Part shown: piece by piece, positions 53,638-63,326 of the stretch | How positions within the stretch are numbered: position 1 is the stretch's first letter | Layout of the letters: every line of letters begins with the position of its first letter | Made by a program: the position numbers and the translations under genes | NCBI GenBank assembly: GCA_013032095.1 | Contig: WQBJ01000008.1 | Coordinates: 62,001-126,000, forward strand | Source of the DNA: Ruegeria atlantica | GTDB taxonomy: Bacteria; Pseudomonadota; Alphaproteobacteria; Rhodobacterales; Rhodobacteraceae | Direction: 5' to 3' | Length of the DNA: 64,000 nt | The notes under the pieces: generated by a model | What the model saw: only the letters and a program-made list of their open reading frames with translations | What the model was told of the DNA's origin: nothing | Database searches by the model: none

Positions 53638-53966
53638 TCCCAGGCGAAATCTTCCCGGCAGACGGAATGCTGACGCTCAATGCCGGGCGCAGCGGGAGGC
53701 TCGTGATGGTGGCCAACACCGGCGACCGCCCTGTGCAGGTCGGCAGTCACTACCACTTTGCCGAGGCCAATCCGGCGCTGGATTTCGATCGCTATGCGGC
53801 CTTGGGAATGCGCCTGGATATTCCAGCCGGAACCGCCGTTCGCTTCGAGCCGGGGCAGATGCGCGAAGTCATACTCGTGCCTTATGGCGGTCGACGCCAC
53901 ATTTACGGTTTCAACAAACATATAATGGGGGCTCTGAAAAATGCCGGGCAAGATCAGTCGGAGTGA
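53634..53966 (+). CDS. ureB: Urease beta subunit UreB
   Basis: 110 residues: [35 protein letters not shown] and [16 protein letters not shown] are the conserved beta-subunit blocks. The last 26 bases overlap ureC. Length slightly above the usual 100-105 because of the C-terminal tail. Confidence 0.96.
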   Translation: MIPGEIFPADGMLTLNAGRSGRLVMVANTGDRPVQVGSHYHFAEANPALDFDRYAALGMRLDIPAGTAVRFEPGQMREVILVPYGGRRHIYGFNKHIMGALKNAGQDQSE

Positions 53967-55701
53967 CTATGCCGCAATGTTCGGTCCGACCGTGGGTGAC
54001 AAAGTGCGCCTGGCCGACACGGACCTGATCATCGAGGTGGAAAGAGACCTGATCGTTGATCGTGCAACCGCTGCCTGGTTCAGCGAAACGGGCCATCGCG
54101 AAGACGTTTATGGTGAAGAGGTCAAGTTCGGCGGCGGCAAGGTCATCCGCGACGGAATGGGGCAGTCTCAAGCCACACGCGCCGAGGGGGCCGTGGATAC
54201 GGTTATCACCAACGCGCTGATCGTGGATCACGCGGGCATCTACAAAGCGGATGTGGGTCTGAAAGACGGGCGCATTGCCAAGATCGGCAAAGCCGGCAAT
54301 CCCGATACACAACCAGGCGTCGATATCATCATCGGCCCGGGCACCGAGATCATTGCAGGTGAGGGGCGCATCCTGACGGCTGGTGGCTTCGACAGCCATA
54401 TCCACTTCATCTGCCCGCAGCAGATCGAGGATGCGCTGCATTCCGGACTAACCACCATGCTGGGCGGTGGCACCGGTCCGGCGCATGGGACTCTGGCCAC
54501 CACCTGCACGCCCGGCCCCTGGCATATCGGACGGATGCTTCAGGCGGCGGATGCCTTCCCGATGAACCTCGCCTTTGCGGGGAAAGGCAACGCCTCACTG
54601 CCCGCAGCGATTGAGGAACAGGTCAAGGCCGGGGCCTGCGCCCTGAAACTGCACGAAGATTGGGGCACGACCCCTGCCGCCATCGACTGCTGCCTCTCGG
54701 TGGCCGACGCGATGGACGTGCAGGTGATGATACACACCGATACGCTGAACGAGTCCGGTTTCGTCGAAAATACAGTGGCCGCCATGAAAGGCCGCACGAT
54801 CCACGCCTTTCACACCGAAGGCGCTGGCGGCGGCCATGCCCCGGACATCATCAAAATCTGTGGTGAGAACCACGTTCTGCCCTCCTCCACCAACCCGACA
54901 CGCCCCTTCACCGTAAACACGGTCGAGGAACACCTGGATATGTTGATGGTCTGCCACCACCTCGACAAATCCATACCCGAGGACGTGGCCTTTGCCGAAA
55001 GCCGTATCCGGCGTGAGACAATCGCGGCCGAGGATATCCTGCACGATATGGGGGCGTTCTCGATCATCGCCTCGGACAGTCAAGCCATGGGCCGGGTCGG
55101 AGAGGTGCTGATCCGCACCTGGCAAACCGCCGACAAGATGAAGAAACAACGGGGGCGTTTAGCTGAGGAAACCGGCGACAACGACAACCTGCGCGTTCGC
55201 CGCTATATCGCGAAATACACCATCAACCCGGCCATAGCCCACGGCCTCAGTCATCAGATCGGCAGTATCGAGGAAGGCAAGCGCGCCGATCTGGTTCTTT
55301 GGAACCCTGCATTTTTTGGCGTAAAGCCTGAGATGGTTCTGCTGGGGGGCACAATTGCTTGCGCGCAGATGGGCGATCCAAATGCCTCGATTCCGACTCC
55401 ACAGCCGGTTTACAGCCGCCCAATGTTTGGGGCCTATGGCCGCTCGGTCGAACATTCAGCGATCACTTTTGTCTCCGAAGCCGCGCAGGCGGAGGGGATC
55501 GGTGATACTCTGGGACTGGCGAAACAGACTGTCGCCGTTCAAAACACACGCAATATCGGCAAGCACGACCTGCTGCTCAACGACGCGACTCCTGAGATCG
55601 ACGTCGACCCCGAAACGTACGAAGTCCGAGCAGACGGCGAATTGCTCACCTGCCAACCCGCCGAAGTGCTGCCGATGGCGCAGCGCTACTTCATGTTCTG
55701 A
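53941..55701 (+). CDS. ureC: Urease alpha (catalytic) subunit UreC with a 19-residue insertion
   Basis: 586 residues. Nickel ligands and catalytic residues are all present but shifted by exactly 19 relative to Klebsiella urease: His153/His155 (DSHIH), carbamylated Lys236 (ALKLHEDW), His238, His265, His291, flap Cys338-His339 (MVCHHL) and Asp379. The surplus is an in-frame stretch of 19 residues at about 37-55, between EVERD and [11 protein letters not shown], where other UreC proteins run directly. The protein therefore should be active; the insertion is on the N-terminal beta-domain. Start at ATG 53941 fits [17 protein letters not shown]. Confidence 0.96.
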   Translation: MPGKISRSDYAAMFGPTVGDKVRLADTDLIIEVERDLIVDRATAAWFSETGHREDVYGEEVKFGGGKVIRDGMGQSQATRAEGAVDTVITNALIVDHAGIYKADVGLKDGRIAKIGKAGNPDTQPGVDIIIGPGTEIIAGEGRILTAGGFDSHIHFICPQQIEDALHSGLTTMLGGGTGPAHGTLATTCTPGPWHIGRMLQAADAFPMNLAFAGKGNASLPAAIEEQVKAGACALKLHEDWGTTPAAIDCCLSVADAMDVQVMIHTDTLNESGFVENTVAAMKGRTIHAFHTEGAGGGHAPDIIKICGENHVLPSSTNPTRPFTVNTVEEHLDMLMVCHHLDKSIPEDVAFAESRIRRETIAAEDILHDMGAFSIIASDSQAMGRVGEVLIRTWQTADKMKKQRGRLAEETGDNDNLRVRRYIAKYTINPAIAHGLSHQIGSIEEGKRADLVLWNPAFFGVKPEMVLLGGTIACAQMGDPNASIPTPQPVYSRPMFGAYGRSVEHSAITFVSEAAQAEGIGDTLGLAKQTVAVQNTRNIGKHDLLLNDATPEIDVDPETYEVRADGELLTCQPAEVLPMAQRYFMF

Positions 55702-55718
55702 GATACAAGGAGGCCCCG

Positions 55719-56171
55719 ATGACCACCGCGATCAAAACCGCCCGCATCTATCACGACCACCATCATTCTCAGGCACACGCCCAGGTTTCGCTGGACTATG
55801 ACGGACGGTTCCTACGCCGCAAGATGTTGGCAACCGACGACGGAGAGGATTTTCTGGTCGATCTGGCGCAAACCAAATCGCTGGACCACGGCGGTATTTT
55901 GGTCCTGGAAGACGGCCGCGAGATCGAGATCATTGCGGCACCCGAAGACCTGCTGGAAGTGACCGGCGACAACCTGCTTCGGCTGGCTTGGCATATCGGC
56001 AACCGCCACACCCCCTGTCAGATCGAGGAGGACAGACTGTTAATCCAGCACGATCACGTCATCCGCGATATGCTCGAGAAGCTCGGGGCAGAAATCCGGG
56101 AAACCGTCGAGCCCTTCACCCCTGAAGGCGGCGCTTATGGCCACGGCAGGACTCATGGCCACGCCCACTGA
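55719..56171 (+). CDS. ureE: Urease accessory nickel chaperone UreE
   Basis: 150 residues. LDYDGRFLRRKMLATDDGEDFLVDL and the nickel-site region WHIGNRHTPCQIEED are UreE landmarks (His in GNRH). The C-terminus is His-rich ([10 protein letters not shown]) and, unusually, a second cluster HDHHHSQAHA sits at residues 12-21. UreE delivers nickel to UreG. AAGGAGG precedes the ATG; the gene overlaps ureF by 17 bases. Confidence 0.93.
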   Translation: MTTAIKTARIYHDHHHSQAHAQVSLDYDGRFLRRKMLATDDGEDFLVDLAQTKSLDHGGILVLEDGREIEIIAAPEDLLEVTGDNLLRLAWHIGNRHTPCQIEEDRLLIQHDHVIRDMLEKLGAEIRETVEPFTPEGGAYGHGRTHGHAH

Positions 56172-56808
56172 CGCGGATATTCTGACGTTGACGCAATGGC
56201 TGTCGCCTGCCTACCCGGTGGGTGGGTTCGCCTATTCGCACGGGCTGGAATGGGCGATTGAAAGCGGTGCAGTTACCAGCGCGACGAAAACCGGCGAATG
56301 GATTGCTGATGTGATCGAACACGGTTCGGGGCGCAACGATTGCATATTCTTGGCCATGGCTTACCGGGCGGACACGCCCGAGGCACTGATGGAAGCCGAT
56401 CAGACTGCGCGCGCATTCAGCGCCTCGTCCGAGCGGTTTTTGGAAACGCACCTGTTGGGTGAGGCATTTTGCAGTGTCACCTCTGACGTCTGGTCGCTGG
56501 AGATGAGAACCCTGACCTACCCGGTTGCCGTTGGCCATGCCGCAGCCACCCGGTCCCTTCCCCTTGGCTTGACAGCGCAGATGTACCTACAGGCGTTCAT
56601 GGCCAACCTGGTGGCCTGCGCAACCCGTCTGGTGCCGCTGGGCCAGACCGACGGGCAGCGACTGATCCGCAATTTGACGCCTCTGAGCCAGCGCGCGGCA
56701 ACTGACGCGATCAAGGCCGGGCTGGACGATCTGGGATCGACCGCCTTCCTACCTGACATCGCGTCGATGAAACATGAAACTCAATACTCAAGGATGTTCC
56801 GAACATGA
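56155..56808 (+). CDS. ureF: Urease accessory protein UreF
   Basis: 217 residues. [26 protein letters not shown] is the UreF opening motif, and the C-terminal tail [10 protein letters not shown] is the conserved UreG/UreD contact region. Start chosen at ATG 56155, inside ureE; an in-frame ATG at 56137 is possible. UreF controls the GTPase step of UreG. Confidence 0.92.
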   Translation: MATPTDADILTLTQWLSPAYPVGGFAYSHGLEWAIESGAVTSATKTGEWIADVIEHGSGRNDCIFLAMAYRADTPEALMEADQTARAFSASSERFLETHLLGEAFCSVTSDVWSLEMRTLTYPVAVGHAAATRSLPLGLTAQMYLQAFMANLVACATRLVPLGQTDGQRLIRNLTPLSQRAATDAIKAGLDDLGSTAFLPDIASMKHETQYSRMFRT

Positions 56809-57440
56809 ACAACATGAACGGTCCTCTGCGCGTGGGCATCGGCGGCCCGGTGGGCGCGGGTAAAACCACCCTAACCGCCGCCCTGTCCGAAGCATTGCGC
56901 GATAAGGTCTCGGTCGGGGTGATCACCAACGACATTTACACGCGGGAGGACGCCGAGGCATTGATGCGCATGCAGATTCTGCCGCAGGACCGGATCATCG
57001 GCGTGGAAACCGGCGGCTGCCCGCACACGGCAATTCGCGAAGATGCCTCGATCAATCTGGCCGCCGTGGCCGAGATGCAGGCCCGTCACCCGGATGTTGA
57101 AGTTGTGCTGATCGAAAGCGGTGGCGACAACCTGTCGGCCACGTTCAGCCCCGAACTTGCCGATCTCACGCTATACGTCATCGACGTCGCAGCGGGCGAG
57201 GAAATACCCCGCAAAGGTGGCCCGGCGATTACAAAATCCGACGTGCTAATCATCAACAAAACCGATCTGGCACCGCATGTCGGCGCTTCGCTTGAGGTGA
57301 TGGACCGCGACGCTACCAGAATGCGCAAAGGCCGACCTTTTGTATTCACTTCGCTACGGCAAAAACAGGGGGTGGACGAAATCGTGTCCCTTCTGGCACA
57401 GATCGGCGGGCTGAACGTCAACGACACGTTAGAGGTATAG
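56805..57440 (+). CDS. ureG: Urease accessory GTPase UreG
   Basis: 211 residues. P-loop [10 protein letters not shown] (13-22), nickel-binding CPH motif in [25 protein letters not shown] and the NKTDL guanine-specificity motif are all present. It hydrolyses GTP to drive nickel insertion into UreC. Overlaps ureF by 4 bases (ATGA). Last gene of the operon. Confidence 0.96.
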   Translation: MNNMNGPLRVGIGGPVGAGKTTLTAALSEALRDKVSVGVITNDIYTREDAEALMRMQILPQDRIIGVETGGCPHTAIREDASINLAAVAEMQARHPDVEVVLIESGGDNLSATFSPELADLTLYVIDVAAGEEIPRKGGPAITKSDVLIINKTDLAPHVGASLEVMDRDATRMRKGRPFVFTSLRQKQGVDEIVSLLAQIGGLNVNDTLEV

Positions 57441-58098
57441 CCCCGGCTGCCCCTCTAACTAACACTATCTAAAGATGGCAGCTGTTACTTCGCTGGTGCG
57501 CGGAGGCCTACGCCATTGTCTTTTCCGCCACTTGTGCTCGGAGCAAAAAGCGGCTGCAAATTCTTCACGCCGCGTGCGATCAATCCCGGTTGTGTACAAG
57601 TGACATTTCTCTTCTGCATCCGCTGTTGACGGCGCTATACCCCCTACTGAAAGGCGTTTCGCTTTCTCACTTAAAGACCCATGTCCTGATCGAAAAAAGA
57701 TGCACCCACTAACGCAGCATCGAGCTTGGGAACTCCAAACGAGCAAAGCCGCCTTTCAGCGGTGTGTTCAATAAACGTGGTTGCGGGCGCAGGATTTGAC
57801 CATTTCCGAACCACTGCACTTGTAAGAAAGCCCAAGTAAACCAAAGGCTAAATTTAACAAGATCCATCTGCTCGAAAAAACCTGCCAAAATATACATTCG
57901 AATTGCAGGCGACCAACAACAATATCGAGAAACAAACCTGCCGTTAATCTCTTTAGCCTCAATGAAGGTAAGCAACGCAATGCAGACATAGCCTTCCTGC
58001 ACCTCGGGCGGATAGCAGGCCGCATCCTTTCTTGTTGCTTATCTGTGCCGCAAATAACAATCTTCTCTGCATATTCACCAATTTTAGAAAGAAGGGTT
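57441..58098. other. Long intergenic region after the urease operon
   Basis: 658 bases with lower GC than the urease genes. Several short frames exist, the longest convergent one about 113 codons on the minus strand (57768-58109), but none has a ribosome site, sensible composition or a recognised family. No clear terminator for ureG was found. It may be decayed sequence at the edge of an acquired segment. Confidence 0.45.
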
Positions 58099-59745
58099 TT
58101 GGTAACCAAAAAGCGTATCGCTATTTTCGCGCAAGGTTCTCGTGGGGACGTTCGACCCTATATCGCATTAGCTTTAGGGTTTGCTTGGCACGGTCATGAG
58201 GTAACGCTTGCAGCACCCAATGACTTTGAAGATTGGATCAAGAGTTTCGGCCTGACATACACCCCTATGGGATCGAATATGCGGGACCTTCTAAACTCGC
58301 TTGATATCCAACAGATATTGGCAGGCAATCCACTCGGCATACGGAAAGTTTGGAAAAGCGTCGCGGTGCCGATGTTGGAAGAGTCTCTGAAGATCATTTG
58401 GGAAGTTGGTCAGAATGCCGATATCTTGATTCACCATCCCAAGGTCGTCGGCCCTGCAGACGTTGCGGAAATCGCCGGAGCACCGGTTGTCCTAGCCTCG
58501 CCGGTGCCGATGTTTCCAACTTCGGACTTTCCAATCATCACCATGGCGCGCGATCTTGGGAAGGCACTCAACAGATTGACTTGGTTGCCACTTCGATGGG
58601 CGAGAGGTTTTTACGGCCACCATATGTCTAGATGGCGAAAGCAGATTCTCGGTCTGTCGCGGCAATATCGTCCAGGATCAGGAACTGACCCTTACTACGG
58701 TGCCAACCTGCGCCTGATGGGGATTTCCGAAAGGGTGATGCACCGGCCGTCAGATTGGGATTCAAAAACAGTTATGACTGGGTACTGGAGACTGCCGAGT
58801 AAGCTCGTGCGGTATTTGTTTTATTTTTTTATTTTCCACATCACCTCGGGACCTTCAGTGGCACAACCCCTGGACGATGGTAATGGCTTTGACGTGCGCG
58901 AAAATATCAAAGGTGCGCTCGCAATTTTGGGAATATCGGCTGCACCGAATGAATCGGCCAGCGTTCTCTTATTGGATAAAAACGTCGCGAATGGAGACGA
59001 CTATGACCTAAGGGGCGGTCAAATCGGGGGTGGTTTTCGAATTTCGAAAAGCGTTCCAGTTTATTTGGAAGGGTATTTTGGATTTTCCAACTATGATCCT
59101 GTGTTTTTGTTGTCTGGGAGCAGTACACGCACGGACATAGAGTCCTATTGGACTAGCATTGCTGCCACGGGAGGGGTCGGTTGGCAATTTGATATCAGCG
59201 AGAGCTGGAAAGTTCGCCCCATGGTCAATTTTTCAATTGGCCGGGTCCAAAGTGACAGTTCAATAGCAGCACATGTTATTAGCAATGCCTTGGAAGAAGA
59301 TCTGGATTTTCTTAGTGACGGAGGCATAACCGCATTGGGTTATGGGGGATCCTTGGTTGCCGAATTTAACCGTCGTTGGGCCAGTGACTATGAACTGGAC
59401 CTTCGGTTCAGACATACGCACATCATTCTGGAGCCGCTGGATACCGATCTTGTTGGGCAGGCTGAGGCCATATCAACCGTCGCGTGGTCGCGGGTCAGAG
59501 TGCCGACGCAGTTTACGGCGTTTTCTCAACCTACCAGATGGGTTGGAGAGGCTTCGGTTTCTTATATCCCGGGTGATCAGGGGATCGTCTTGGACAGCGA
59601 ATGGCTGGCGCAACTGGGAGGTGGTGTGGAGCTGGATTATTCCAGAAACGAATTTGCCTGGATCAAAGAATTTCGACTAATGGCCCGCATTGCGAAAGGT
59701 GACAATATCAAAGGGTATTCGGCGGGTATCGCCATAAAGTTCTGA
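58099..59745 (+). CDS. Chimeric frame: glycosyltransferase N-terminal half joined to outer-membrane beta-barrel protein
   Basis: One open frame made of two unrelated parts. Residues about 1-235 match the N-terminal domain of GT28/sterol-glucosyltransferase-like enzymes (FAQGSRGDVRPYIALALGF early; SERVMHRPSDWDSKTVMTGY at the end), but the nucleotide-sugar C-terminal domain is absent. At about residue 237 the frame passes straight into a typical signal peptide and an outer-membrane beta-barrel protein ending in Phe. A TTG at 58099 (GAAGG upstream) is the likely start; a GTG at 58045 is possible. Most likely a deletion joined two genes, leaving a non-functional glycosyltransferase; a functional fusion is hard to picture because a signal peptide would be internal. 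Confidence 0.6.
   Translation: MVTKKRIAIFAQGSRGDVRPYIALALGFAWHGHEVTLAAPNDFEDWIKSFGLTYTPMGSNMRDLLNSLDIQQILAGNPLGIRKVWKSVAVPMLEESLKIIWEVGQNADILIHHPKVVGPADVAEIAGAPVVLASPVPMFPTSDFPIITMARDLGKALNRLTWLPLRWARGFYGHHMSRWRKQILGLSRQYRPGSGTDPYYGANLRLMGISERVMHRPSDWDSKTVMTGYWRLPSKLVRYLFYFFIFHITSGPSVAQPLDDGNGFDVRENIKGALAILGISAAPNESASVLLLDKNVANGDDYDLRGGQIGGGFRISKSVPVYLEGYFGFSNYDPVFLLSGSSTRTDIESYWTSIAATGGVGWQFDISESWKVRPMVNFSIGRVQSDSSIAAHVISNALEEDLDFLSDGGITALGYGGSLVAEFNRRWASDYELDLRFRHTHIILEPLDTDLVGQAEAISTVAWSRVRVPTQFTAFSQPTRWVGEASVSYIPGDQGIVLDSEWLAQLGGGVELDYSRNEFAWIKEFRLMARIAKGDNIKGYSAGIAIKF
58807..59745 (+). other. Likely independent unit within the chimera: secreted outer-membrane beta-barrel protein
   Basis: A GTG at 58807 would give a 312-residue protein with a clean Sec signal (MRYLFYFFIFHITSGPSVAQ, cleavage after VAQ), then alternating amphipathic strands rich in Gly and aromatic residues (GGQIGGGFRISKSVPVYLEG, WKVRPMVNFSIGRV) and the terminal Phe needed for BAM-mediated insertion (AGIAIKF). 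It resembles the solitary autotransporter-barrel type. No ribosome site is evident before the GTG, so its expression is uncertain. Confidence 0.5.
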
Positions 59746-59931
59746 CTACTTAAGTCTGGTTTCTCTGCGCAAGCGTTCAGCTCGGGAGGGGGAACTCCCG
59801 AGCTGAACGAGACCTCCCCCCAGTGTTTGATGCTGAGGCTCTTGCCCTCGGTGAGCAGCATAAGCGTTTGAAACAGCCGTTACCAACACGGCAAGCGTGA
59901 CAATTACCGCAATCATCCATCGATGTGTCAT
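59746..59931 (-). CDS. Small secreted protein with strong ribosome site, 61 residues
   Basis: ATG complement of 59931 preceded by AAGGAGG at a 6-base distance, one of the best sites in the window. Signal peptide MIAVIVTLAVLVTAVSNAYA (about residues 6-25, cleavage after AYA), then a short basic polar part. No family recognised. The last third lies in a long perfect hairpin, so the true end or the role of the peptide is unclear. Confidence 0.6.
   Translation of the reverse strand: MTHRWMIAVIVTLAVLVTAVSNAYAAHRGQEPQHQTLGGGLVQLGSSPSRAERLRRETRLK
59775..59808. terminator. Very stable hairpin between convergent genes
   Basis: GTTCAGCTCGGGAG pairs perfectly with CTCCCGAGCTGAAC, 14 pairs around a 6-base loop. 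No T-run follows on either strand. It may terminate the beta-barrel gene (stop at 59745) and overlaps the 3' part of the small minus-strand gene. Confidence 0.55.
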
Positions 59932-60074
59932 CAGTCGCCTCCTTCGATTCAACGTAAGCATCTCTGGTGGCTCTAAGATGGGGTGGAGAAGGAATTGGCG
60001 GTAGGAAGTTACATGTTGCTATACAGTAGTTGTGGTTGACAAAAATTAGTTCGTGACAGTGCAGGAGAATAGTC

Positions 60075-61622
60075 GTGGCCGGAAATGTCGACAAAGCGGA
60101 TATTCTGAAGCAACTGGAACGCATCACGACGTCTGATGGGTTCCCATGCAGTGCACGGACAAAGACGTTCCTGGAGCACCTTGTTCATCGAGAGCTTGAA
60201 GGCCGTGGTGACGAATTGCGCGGCACTGCATTGGCAATGGACGTCTTTGGAAGAGGCGCTGAATTTGACCCAAATGCTGATCCGGTAGTTCGGATTGAGG
60301 CCGTCAAACTGCGAAAAGCATTAGACTATTACTACCTGACGACAGGGAATAACGACCCGGTTTCTATATCTGTCCCCAAGGGGCAGTACCGTCCACTTTT
60401 TGAATTTAATTCCCCAAAAACCGAACCGCAGGAGTCGTCTGCAGTGCTCCAAACAGGGCGGCCCGTTCTCGGGATCACTGCCTTTGACGGCTCGGATACG
60501 TCTCGCGCGAAGCTTTTCCGTGAGGGCTTTCCAGAAGAACTGGGTCTTGAACTCGCACGTTTCACTCATATCCGGGTTCTGACCGGGTATTCAGACAAGA
60601 GCCCAGACGGATCTCAGGAGCAAGTCCTAACCCCTTGCGATTATGTTCTGGATGGTTCAGTGCGGGATAATCAAGCCAACTTGCGCCTGATTGTGAGACT
60701 AAAACGGACCGTTGACGGGTCTGTTTTGTGGGCCGACCGGCGTGATATCAATCCGGACGTCTCGGGTCATTTCAAAGCCCAAGAAGAAATTGCCAAACAA
60801 TGCGCGGCAAAGTTGGCAGACGCGTATGGGGTTGTCGCTACCGATGCCGCGAGTCATCAAACAAACCGCTCGTTAGCCGGGAGTAGTACCTATCAAGCTC
60901 TACTGGCCTTTCATGCCCACGTTCGCACCTCTAGATCGGGCAGCTTGCAGCAAATGTTGGATTTGGCGCGTTCTGCAATTCAGAACGATGATGCCAGCGG
61001 ACTGGCCCACGCGCTTATGGCCTTGGGATATGTTGAGGAGGTGGCATTAGGCCAAAAACGCCTTAGTGCCATCTTGGAACTGGGACAAACTCACGCTGAA
61101 AAGGCCGTGGCTCTGGAACCTCAATGCCAAGAAGCTCTGTTTGCAGCGGCGATATATGCGCTACTGGCCAGAGACACCCAAAGGTTCAATCGCTTGATGG
61201 ACGCAGCGATTCAGGTCAATCCCAACAGTGCCTTATTGATTGCGTTGGCTGGCGCTTGGATTGCGCTGGTGGGTGATATCAAGCTTGGCGCGGAAATGGT
61301 AAAGCAGGCTTTGGATATCAACCCGCTGTTGCCGATCTGGACAAACATCACACTTTGCTTGGAGGATGTTGAGGACGGAGACTTTGCAACAGCCTCGGAT
61401 AAGGTGCAGCGGATTGATGCTCGTGAACATGCAGGCGACTGGTTGCTGATAGCAGCCATTCACGGCTTGGCGGGTGAGACGGAATTGGCAAAGAACGCGC
61501 TGTCGAACTTCCCTACTACTCAGTTTTCTCTCGAAGAGTATCTTGATGATCTTCCTTATGCATCTGGCGTGGTGGAACTGCTGCGGGAAGGCACGAAACG
61601 TGCGCGTTCTGTCGAGACCTGA
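60075..61622 (+). CDS. TolB-like / TPR repeat protein with N-terminal regulator-type domain
   Basis: 515 residues, GTG start with AGGAG 7 bases upstream. N-terminal domain (about 8-110) has the pattern FGRGAEFDPNADPVVRIEA and YYLTTGNNDPVSISVPKGQY found in alphaproteobacterial TPR proteins often labelled adenylate-cyclase-like or regulatory. A TolB/FlgO-like middle (about 125-250, with VLDGSVRDNQANLRLIVRL) follows, then TPR-like helices to about 500. No cyclase catalytic domain is present. No signal peptide, so a cytoplasmic sensor or scaffold is likely. Function unknown. Confidence 0.7.
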   Translation: MAGNVDKADILKQLERITTSDGFPCSARTKTFLEHLVHRELEGRGDELRGTALAMDVFGRGAEFDPNADPVVRIEAVKLRKALDYYYLTTGNNDPVSISVPKGQYRPLFEFNSPKTEPQESSAVLQTGRPVLGITAFDGSDTSRAKLFREGFPEELGLELARFTHIRVLTGYSDKSPDGSQEQVLTPCDYVLDGSVRDNQANLRLIVRLKRTVDGSVLWADRRDINPDVSGHFKAQEEIAKQCAAKLADAYGVVATDAASHQTNRSLAGSSTYQALLAFHAHVRTSRSGSLQQMLDLARSAIQNDDASGLAHALMALGYVEEVALGQKRLSAILELGQTHAEKAVALEPQCQEALFAAAIYALLARDTQRFNRLMDAAIQVNPNSALLIALAGAWIALVGDIKLGAEMVKQALDINPLLPIWTNITLCLEDVEDGDFATASDKVQRIDAREHAGDWLLIAAIHGLAGETELAKNALSNFPTTQFSLEEYLDDLPYASGVVELLREGTKRARSVET

Positions 61623-61808
61623 TCTTGTTTTCACAGCATTGCAGCCGAACAATCACAGCCCATACTTCACTTGTTGTCTACTACTTATGAGCACAGAGAT
61701 TTTTTGACCAACAGTAGATTGGCTGGGGTTGAAAAGTCGAGCTGTGAGAATGGGCGCGGCGGGAAATTCGTCATCGTCTGGCCTGAACGCGGCGGCCTGA
61801 AATCCGCA

Positions 61809-63326
61809 TTACAATTGCTTTTCAATCGGCAACCAACCAGAAACCTTGGCGACCAGTTTTCGCCAAAGTCCCGCTGATGGCTCTTGAGATAGCGGAGGGT
61901 TATTGTCCGAGGCTGTATCTTCCCATTGCAAATTCCCAGCGTCACTAAGTGACACCGAGTAAGTGTAGATCGGTAAGGCCGCATCCAACTGCGCTTTGAT
62001 TTGTTTCGCAAGACTAGGGCTTCGCACCAACATTCCGATTTCCGAGTTTTGCCGGATGGACCTGGGATCGACATTTGCAGAACCCACAAACACATAAGTG
62101 TCATCAATCAAGGCAATTTTGGTGTGTAGGGTTAGAGGTGTTTCGACGCCTTCTTTCGAAGGCGGTGCCTTGGCGCGAACCTCAGAGAAGTTAACTCCGG
62201 CCTGCAACAGTCGTTTACGATAGCGCGCATAATGACCGTGAGTATAGGGGTGGTTGGTTGAGGCCAGAGAATTTGTCACGATCGAAACGTCAATTCCTTT
62301 GCGGACCAGCCGCTCAAAGTACCCCGCACCGTAGTCCTCTGGAATAAAGTAAGGCGTAACCACAATTAAATTTTTTTTGGCGCGCCCCAGACTATTATAA
62401 AATGCGTCCCCTACAGCAAATGGTCCGGTGCCGGAGGGAGTGCGAAGCTTCCTGAGGTCATCCGCTACGATATTTACACGGCCATAGTAGATAGGCACCT
62501 GACCATTCTTGAGCTGTCTTATGTATTCAGAACCGAGAGCCCGATCGTAAATAGCAACTTCCTTGTCAAGAACGCGCTTTTGAAACTGTTCATACGCCTC
62601 GCTCAGAGGAGCAATGTCGCCATCGTGCATGGCGTCAAAGGGCAGAGACCAGGCATCATTCCAATATGTGTCAAAGGTCGCAGACAGTTTCTGAACAGGC
62701 TTGCCTGCGACGAAGAGATCAAAATCGGCAAAGTCGTATTGCGTTCCTATACTGAAATATTCGTCTGCGATGTTTCTGCCGCCCAGAATTGCAAAACTGC
62801 CATCCGCGATTGTGATCTTGTTATGCATGCGGCGGTTCACACGGGAAAAATCTAACAGGAAATTGACGGCCACAGTGCTATTTCGGGAAAGTGGGTTGAA
62901 AACGCGAATTTCCACGTTCGGGTGAGCGTTCAATGACGCGATCTGGTCATCGCGCGCAGTTGTGAAAACGTCGTCGAATAAGAGCCTGACTTTCACACCA
63001 CGCTCTGCTGCGGAATACAGGGCCAGCCACATTAATGAACCGGCTAGATCGGGTTTGATCAGAAACGTTTGCAAGTCAATTGAGCTTTCTGCCGTTTCGA
63101 TCATCCGTAGCCGCGCGCCGAGCGCATCATTGCCGTCGAATAATGGGGCCATTGCCAGTACTTGGCTATCGTAGCCCGTGAGGTCGGAAACAACACGTCC
63201 AGCACTGGTCCCTTCAGCAGAAATAGCCCGCGAGCTTTCCTTGGGAGTATCGAACGGAACATAGGTACAGCCACTCATGAACAGAAGTAGACCACACACG
63301 ACACAGGCGATTATTGCGGTCTTCAT
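61809..63326 (-). CDS. Phospholipase D-family lipoprotein
   Basis: 505 residues. Lipoprotein signal with lipobox FMSGC (Cys20), then two HKD motifs: HNKITIADGSFAILGGRN (first half) and HTKIALIDDTYVFVGSANVD (second half), each H-x-K-x4-D. This pair defines phospholipase D / cardiolipin-synthase-type enzymes; the periplasmic or outer-membrane-anchored location suggests a phospholipid-remodelling or cardiolipin-synthase (ClsC-like) role. The ATG complement of 63326 has GGAGG upstream. Start upstream frame of 30 residues is rejected. Confidence 0.88.
   Translation of the reverse strand: MKTAIIACVVCGLLLFMSGCTYVPFDTPKESSRAISAEGTSAGRVVSDLTGYDSQVLAMAPLFDGNDALGARLRMIETAESSIDLQTFLIKPDLAGSLMWLALYSAAERGVKVRLLFDDVFTTARDDQIASLNAHPNVEIRVFNPLSRNSTVAVNFLLDFSRVNRRMHNKITIADGSFAILGGRNIADEYFSIGTQYDFADFDLFVAGKPVQKLSATFDTYWNDAWSLPFDAMHDGDIAPLSEAYEQFQKRVLDKEVAIYDRALGSEYIRQLKNGQVPIYYGRVNIVADDLRKLRTPSGTGPFAVGDAFYNSLGRAKKNLIVVTPYFIPEDYGAGYFERLVRKGIDVSIVTNSLASTNHPYTHGHYARYRKRLLQAGVNFSEVRAKAPPSKEGVETPLTLHTKIALIDDTYVFVGSANVDPRSIRQNSEIGMLVRSPSLAKQIKAQLDAALPIYTYSVSLSDAGNLQWEDTASDNNPPLSQEPSAGLWRKLVAKVSGWLPIEKQL

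Noticed and set aside
57709..58109. Minus-strand frames of 97 and 113 codons in the gap after ureG
   Set aside because: No ribosome site, odd composition, no recognisable domain; considered a transposase remnant but no IS end or DDE motif could be found.
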